Under the pieces are notes generated by a model. The model saw only the letters and a program-made list of their open reading frames with translations. It was not told the DNA's origin and did no database searches. Below, one piece after another: positions 14,201 through 17,329 of a DNA stretch of 17,329 bases. Source of the stretch: Candidatus Aminicenantota bacterium (lineage in GTDB: Bacteria; Acidobacteriota; Aminicenantia; Aminicenantales; JAFGAV01); contig VGJG01000003.1 in assembly GCA_016867615.1 (NCBI GenBank), positions 1-17,329 on the forward strand, read 5' to 3'. Position 1 is the stretch's first letter. Each line of letters starts with the position of its first letter. Made by a program: the position numbers and the translations under genes.

Positions 14201-14782
14201 TTAAAGAACCCTGAGGATCACTCCGCCCAGGACGAGAACTCCCCCCAGCTCGACCTTTTCTTCCGGGGGAGGCGCGCTTTTTGCGGAGAGAGGCTCATAG
14301 ATCAGGGAGCCGAACAGGGACAGACGTCCGAGAACCGGAAATCCAACCGCCAGGCCGAGGCGCGGACCGATCGTCCGGCCCTCGAAACCGAGGTCCACGG
14401 TCCTCCATCTCTCCCTGTAGAAATGGCCGGCCAGGCCCGCCGCCAGGCGAAGGGTAAATCCTTTGACCTTCGGGGAGAAATGGATCATCAAGGGAACGGT
14501 GAGCCGTTCGAACCGCAGCGGATATTCTTCCCCTTCTCCGGAGACGGCGACGGCCCGGCCGTCGTCACGCAGAGCGGTCAATCCGGCGGAGAGACCGAAC
14601 CCTCCCTTGAATTCCCAGCCGGCCTCGAACGAAAGCGGGATGCTCGAGCCGTAGATTTGGCGGTAAAACGGCTGCTGGGGGAGGAACACACCGGCCGACA
14701 CGGAGAGGGTAAGCTCCGCGGCCCGCGCCGGTGCGGTCAGGCCGAGGAGAAGGGCCGGCACGAGGAGAAGGCGGGTTTTCAT
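14201..14782 (-). CDS. Small outer-membrane beta-barrel protein
   Basis: A 193-aa protein with a signal peptide (residues 1 to about 21, cleavage at ARA-A). About eight amphipathic strands follow, for example LTLSVSAGVFL, IPLSFEAGWEFKG, FGLSAGLTALR, LTVPLMIHFSP, FTLRLAAGLAGHFY, RLGLAVGF and LSLFGSLIY. This is the pattern of the OmpA/OmpX-type eight-stranded barrels. The start is ATG 14782, which overlaps the stop of the peptidase gene (ATGA); the frame is open for 11 more codons upstream, but those lie within the peptidase gene. Coupling implies joint expression with the M28 peptidase. No specific function can be read from the sequence. Confidence 0.7.
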   Translation of the reverse strand: MKTRLLLVPALLLGLTAPARAAELTLSVSAGVFLPQQPFYRQIYGSSIPLSFEAGWEFKGGFGLSAGLTALRDDGRAVAVSGEGEEYPLRFERLTVPLMIHFSPKVKGFTLRLAAGLAGHFYRERWRTVDLGFEGRTIGPRLGLAVGFPVLGRLSLFGSLIYEPLSAKSAPPPEEKVELGGVLVLGGVILRVL

Positions 14783-16476
14783 CGGACCCTCAGAATCTGA
14801 ATTGAGCCCGGCCACTGGGCCGGGACCGTGAGCGCCGGACTTTCGGGCGCCACCGAAGCCTCCTTGGAGCGGTTGCTTTCCAGCCCCGAAAATCCCACGG
14901 CCGTGACCGCGTAGAAATAAGGCAGGTCGGTCCGCAGGAGGCCGTCGGTGTACGTGGTCGCCGTTATCAGCGTGGGGTTCAGCTTCAGGTAGTCGACATG
15001 GGAGAGGCTCGTCCGGTAGATGTTGTAGCCGACGGCATCGCCCTGGGCGCTCCAGGACAGCCGGGCGCTTTTGGCGGTTTGGAACAAGGAACGGTAGACG
15101 ATCGGTTTGGCGGTCAGCCCGGCGGGCGTCCGGGGATGCCCCTCCCGGACGGGCTGGGCCAACTCGGCGAGAAGAGCCAGCGAGGCCCGGGCCGAGGCGA
15201 GGAAAAACCCGAAATGGAGCTTATCGATGGTGTCCGTCGTCTTGTGGTAGTAAGGGTTTTGAAGCGGGTGGTCCTCGATGGCCAGGAGAGCATGGTAGCC
15301 GCGGTCCCAGAAGGGGGCATGATCGGAATAGACGATCGAGGCATCGATCCTTTTCCTGGCTTCCAGGTCCGCGTAAAGGGTGGCGGCGGCCGCCAGGCGC
15401 TCGGCCAGCCATTCCGAGGGGGCGTTGACGATGACCTCGAGCTCCTCGGGCAGGGCGTCGGCGTAAGCGATCATGTCCAGGTTGATGACGCCCAGGATGC
15501 TCTCGCCCGTCGCCCGCGCTTTATCCGCATAGTCGCGGCTCCCGTAGAGACCCCATTCCTCGGCCGAGAAGGCGATGAAACGGACCGTGAAATCCAGGGG
15601 GAACGGGGACAGGGCCCGGGCGGCTTCGATGACCGCGGCCGTGCCGCTGGCGTTGTCGTCGGCTCCGGGCGCCAGGGTTTGGCGGGTGGCGGCCGGCGAG
15701 GTCGAATCGTAGTGGCCGCAGATGATGAGGATGTCGCGGGGATAGACCTTCCCCGTTTTTTCGGCGATGACGTTGCGGGATTTGTATCCGCCGGAGAAGG
15801 TGAACGGCTCGAACCGGACTTCGTCCAGCCCCAGGGAGGAGAACGTGTCATGGATGAAATCCCCGGCCGCCTCGCAGTTGGGCGTGGAGGCGTAGCGCGT
15901 CTGGAAGTCCTGGAGGGACTGGACGAGCGACCTCAGCCCGGATTCGGACGCCCGGCCGGAGATCTGTCCGATGAGCGGGTCCCAGGAAAAGGGAACGGAC
16001 GACGTCCCGGGGACGATGACCGGAGTTCCGAGGTACGGCAGCACCGTCCGGACGGGCAGGGGTTTGCGGGGCAGGTCGGGGGGCAGGGCTCCGGCCGAAG
16101 ACCCGTCCTCCGTCCAAAAAACCGCGGTCCCGGGCTCTACGGCCTCGGCCCGACCCCGATCCCGTAGTGAGCCGAGCGCTTCGGGCGCATCGAGGGGAAC
16201 GAGGAAAAATTCCTTGGACCTCGCGTTCCGTTCGATGACGGTGAAGTCGGCGCCGGCCCACAGCAACCCGAGCTGTTCTTCCCCGCCGGCCAGGGCCAAA
16301 AAACACGTTTCGAGCTCCTGCCGGACATCGACCTGGAGTCTTTGGAGGACGGTCCAGACCGGACCCTCGTCCTTCAGGATCTTGATCAAGCCGACCGGAC
16401 GGTCCTGAGGAAGGGACAGGAAGAGCATAAGTCCGCAGACGCAGAGGACGGGCGGGAGAACGCGTTCTTTTTTCAT
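14779..16476 (-). CDS. Exported M28-family zinc aminopeptidase with C-terminal Fn3-like domain
   Basis: A 565-aa protein. An N-terminal signal segment (residues 7-22) is followed by a propeptide-like region of about 170 residues, the M28 catalytic domain (about 185-440) and a fibronectin-III-like module (about 455-545: ARLSWSAQGDAVGYNIYRTS, YFYAVTAVGFSGLESNRS). The co-catalytic two-zinc site is complete: H255 (GHYDST), D274 (GADDNASG), catalytic E306 with ligand E307 (AEEWG), D334 (NLDMI) and H411 (YYHKTTDT). Family members remove N-terminal amino acids from peptides outside the cytoplasm. No ribosome binding site precedes ATG 16476, and the predicted -10 ends only eight bases upstream, so the mRNA may be leaderless. 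The stop overlaps the beta-barrel gene. Confidence 0.9.
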   Translation of the reverse strand: MKKERVLPPVLCVCGLMLFLSLPQDRPVGLIKILKDEGPVWTVLQRLQVDVRQELETCFLALAGGEEQLGLLWAGADFTVIERNARSKEFFLVPLDAPEALGSLRDRGRAEAVEPGTAVFWTEDGSSAGALPPDLPRKPLPVRTVLPYLGTPVIVPGTSSVPFSWDPLIGQISGRASESGLRSLVQSLQDFQTRYASTPNCEAAGDFIHDTFSSLGLDEVRFEPFTFSGGYKSRNVIAEKTGKVYPRDILIICGHYDSTSPAATRQTLAPGADDNASGTAAVIEAARALSPFPLDFTVRFIAFSAEEWGLYGSRDYADKARATGESILGVINLDMIAYADALPEELEVIVNAPSEWLAERLAAAATLYADLEARKRIDASIVYSDHAPFWDRGYHALLAIEDHPLQNPYYHKTTDTIDKLHFGFFLASARASLALLAELAQPVREGHPRTPAGLTAKPIVYRSLFQTAKSARLSWSAQGDAVGYNIYRTSLSHVDYLKLNPTLITATTYTDGLLRTDLPYFYAVTAVGFSGLESNRSKEASVAPESPALTVPAQWPGSIQILRVR

Positions 16477-16484
16477 GAGTTACT

Positions 16485-16514
16485 ATTTAATCAAAACACA
16501 GCGCGGCGGGTCAA
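16485..16514 (-). promoter_or_regulatory. Promoter for the peptidase gene, predicted leaderless
   Basis: On the minus strand TTGACC (16514-16509) and TTAAAT (16490-16485) are 18 bp apart. The start would fall at about 16478, one or two bases before ATG 16476, in agreement with the absence of a ribosome binding site. Confidence 0.5.
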
Positions 16515-16549
16515 ATCCCCCGGCCTGCCGTTTATCCGAGCGGCGTTCC

Positions 16550-16578
16550 TTGACAGGCTCCTCTCCCGCGGTTAGACT
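16550..16578 (+). promoter_or_regulatory. Strong sigma-70-type promoter for the esterase gene
   Basis: A perfect -35 TTGACA (16550-16555) is 17 bp from TAGACT (16573-16578). It diverges from the peptidase promoter, with 35 bp between the two -35 boxes. Start near 16585. Confidence 0.6.
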
Positions 16579-16597
16579 TTCTCCCAGAGGGATAAGG

Positions 16598-16624
16598 ATG
16601 GATCCGTTCGAGGAGTTTTTCTAG
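16598..16624 (+). other. Possible 8-codon leader ORF
   Basis: ATG 16598 follows AGAGG (16586-16590) by seven bases and encodes MDPFEEFF before TAG, inside the predicted esterase leader. It may be chance; no regulatory residue pattern is obvious. Confidence 0.2.
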
Positions 16625-16648
16625 GCGTCGAATGGAGCCGTGTTGAAG

Positions 16649-17329
16649 ATGCGGTCGATCCTTGTCCCGGCCGTCCCGGTCCTGTGCTGTGTCCTGTGGG
16701 GATGTGTCGCCTCCCTTCCGCGGCCCCAAGCCCTCCGGCCCGGAACCTATGAACGGAAGCTGGACATCAGGGTCATGGGCGCGCGCCGATTTTACAGGCT
16801 CCATGTCCCCGCGGGCTACGACCGTCGGGTAAAGACGCCCCTGGTGGTGGTCCTCCATGGAGCCTTCAGCACGCCGCGGCAGATGGAGAGGGAATCGGGG
16901 TTCAGCGAACTGGCGGAGCGCGAGGGATTTTTGGCCGCCTATCCCGCAGGGGCCTACGGGCTGTTCGGGCTGTTCAGGCATTGGAACGCCGGCCATTGCT
17001 GCGGAAAGGCCGCGGCCGACGGAGTCGACGATGTCGGGTTCCTGCTCCGGGTCATCCAGGATATCGGCCGGACCTGCAACGTCGACCCGGCGCGCGTCTA
17101 TATGGCCGGTTTTTCGAACGGGGGGATGCTGACCTACCGTTTTGCCGCGGAGCGGACGTCCGTCCTGGCGGCGGCCGCGCCCCTGGCCGCCTCCCCGGGC
17201 GGCCGAGCCTCATCGGACCGGCCGCCGTGGATGACGCCGACGCCTCAGGCCCCGCTGCCGCTCATCGTCTTTCATGCCCGGGACGACGACAGCGTTCCGT
17301 TCGAGGGCGGGACAAGCCCCCGCAACGGA
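16649..17329 (+). CDS. PHB-depolymerase/LpqC-type esterase, putative lipoprotein, 3'-truncated
   Basis: 227 residues are visible; the gene runs off the right edge. An N-terminal hydrophobic segment ends in LWGC (C19), a near-lipobox that suggests a lipoprotein. The alpha/beta-hydrolase core shows RFYRLHVPAGYD, VVVLHGAFSTPRQM (oxyanion region), WNAGHCCGKAAADGVDDVGF (the diagnostic segment of the poly-hydroxybutyrate depolymerase/LpqC family), GFSNGGM with nucleophile S156, and HARDDD (about 209-214) with the catalytic aspartate. The catalytic histidine should lie beyond the window. Family members hydrolyse polyester, feruloyl or acetyl ester bonds outside the cytoplasm; the substrate is unknown here. 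TTG 16643 is an alternative start, since GGAG (16634-16637) is five bases from it and eleven from ATG 16649. Confidence 0.82.
   Translation, partial: MRSILVPAVPVLCCVLWGCVASLPRPQALRPGTYERKLDIRVMGARRFYRLHVPAGYDRRVKTPLVVVLHGAFSTPRQMERESGFSELAEREGFLAAYPAGAYGLFGLFRHWNAGHCCGKAAADGVDDVGFLLRVIQDIGRTCNVDPARVYMAGFSNGGMLTYRFAAERTSVLAAAAPLAASPGGRASSDRPPWMTPTPQAPLPLIVFHARDDDSVPFEGGTSPRNG

Overview
The window is GC-rich DNA from a Gram-negative bacterium: it encodes a porin, another outer-membrane beta-barrel and periplasmic proteins with signal peptides. The gene mix (Pst phosphate uptake with a dedicated porin, a free-living-type NTT nucleotide-transporter homologue, many exported proteins, an M28 peptidase) resembles Acidobacteriota or Aminicenantota-like genomes. 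That placement is from general impression and not from a search.

Region 1 (1-2546) holds the 3' part of a GlmS-type sugar isomerase with an unusual insertion and C-terminal extension. It converges on the decayed remnant of a tocopherol-cyclase-like gene on the minus strand (about 2002-2467). Between that remnant and the next operon lies a four-unit, 11-bp-period direct repeat that looks like a Pho box. Region 2 (2547-8921) is a phosphate-acquisition operon on the plus strand: outer-membrane porin, pstS, a hairpin plus internal promoter, pstC, pstA, pstB and phoU, followed by a family-9 glycosyltransferase. The first five proteins form a route from outer membrane to cytoplasm, and PhoU is the usual regulator.

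Region 3 (8922-9611) is an AT-rich gap with a perfect inverted repeat enclosing a consensus DnaA box, then a well-formed promoter and an unrecognised 155-aa protein. Region 4 (9612-11765, minus strand) is an NTT-family transporter followed by an exported thioredoxin-like protein. A divergent promoter region separates it from a small RsbW/SpoIIAB-type ATPase on the plus strand (11948-12367).

Region 5 (12375-14086, minus strand) carries two tandem paralogous exported proteins. Each bears the core residues of an atypical PI3/PI4-kinase or Fam20-like kinase: a Lys, a Glu, an N-x-D-R catalytic motif and an IDHS metal-binding Asp. This is the most interesting content of the window. Region 6 (14201-16476, minus strand) is a translationally coupled pair: an exported M28 zinc aminopeptidase with a C-terminal Fn3-like module, and a small beta-barrel. 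A divergent region with two good promoters then leads to a polyhydroxybutyrate-depolymerase/LpqC-type esterase that runs off the right edge.

No tRNA, rRNA, insertion sequence or CRISPR array was seen.
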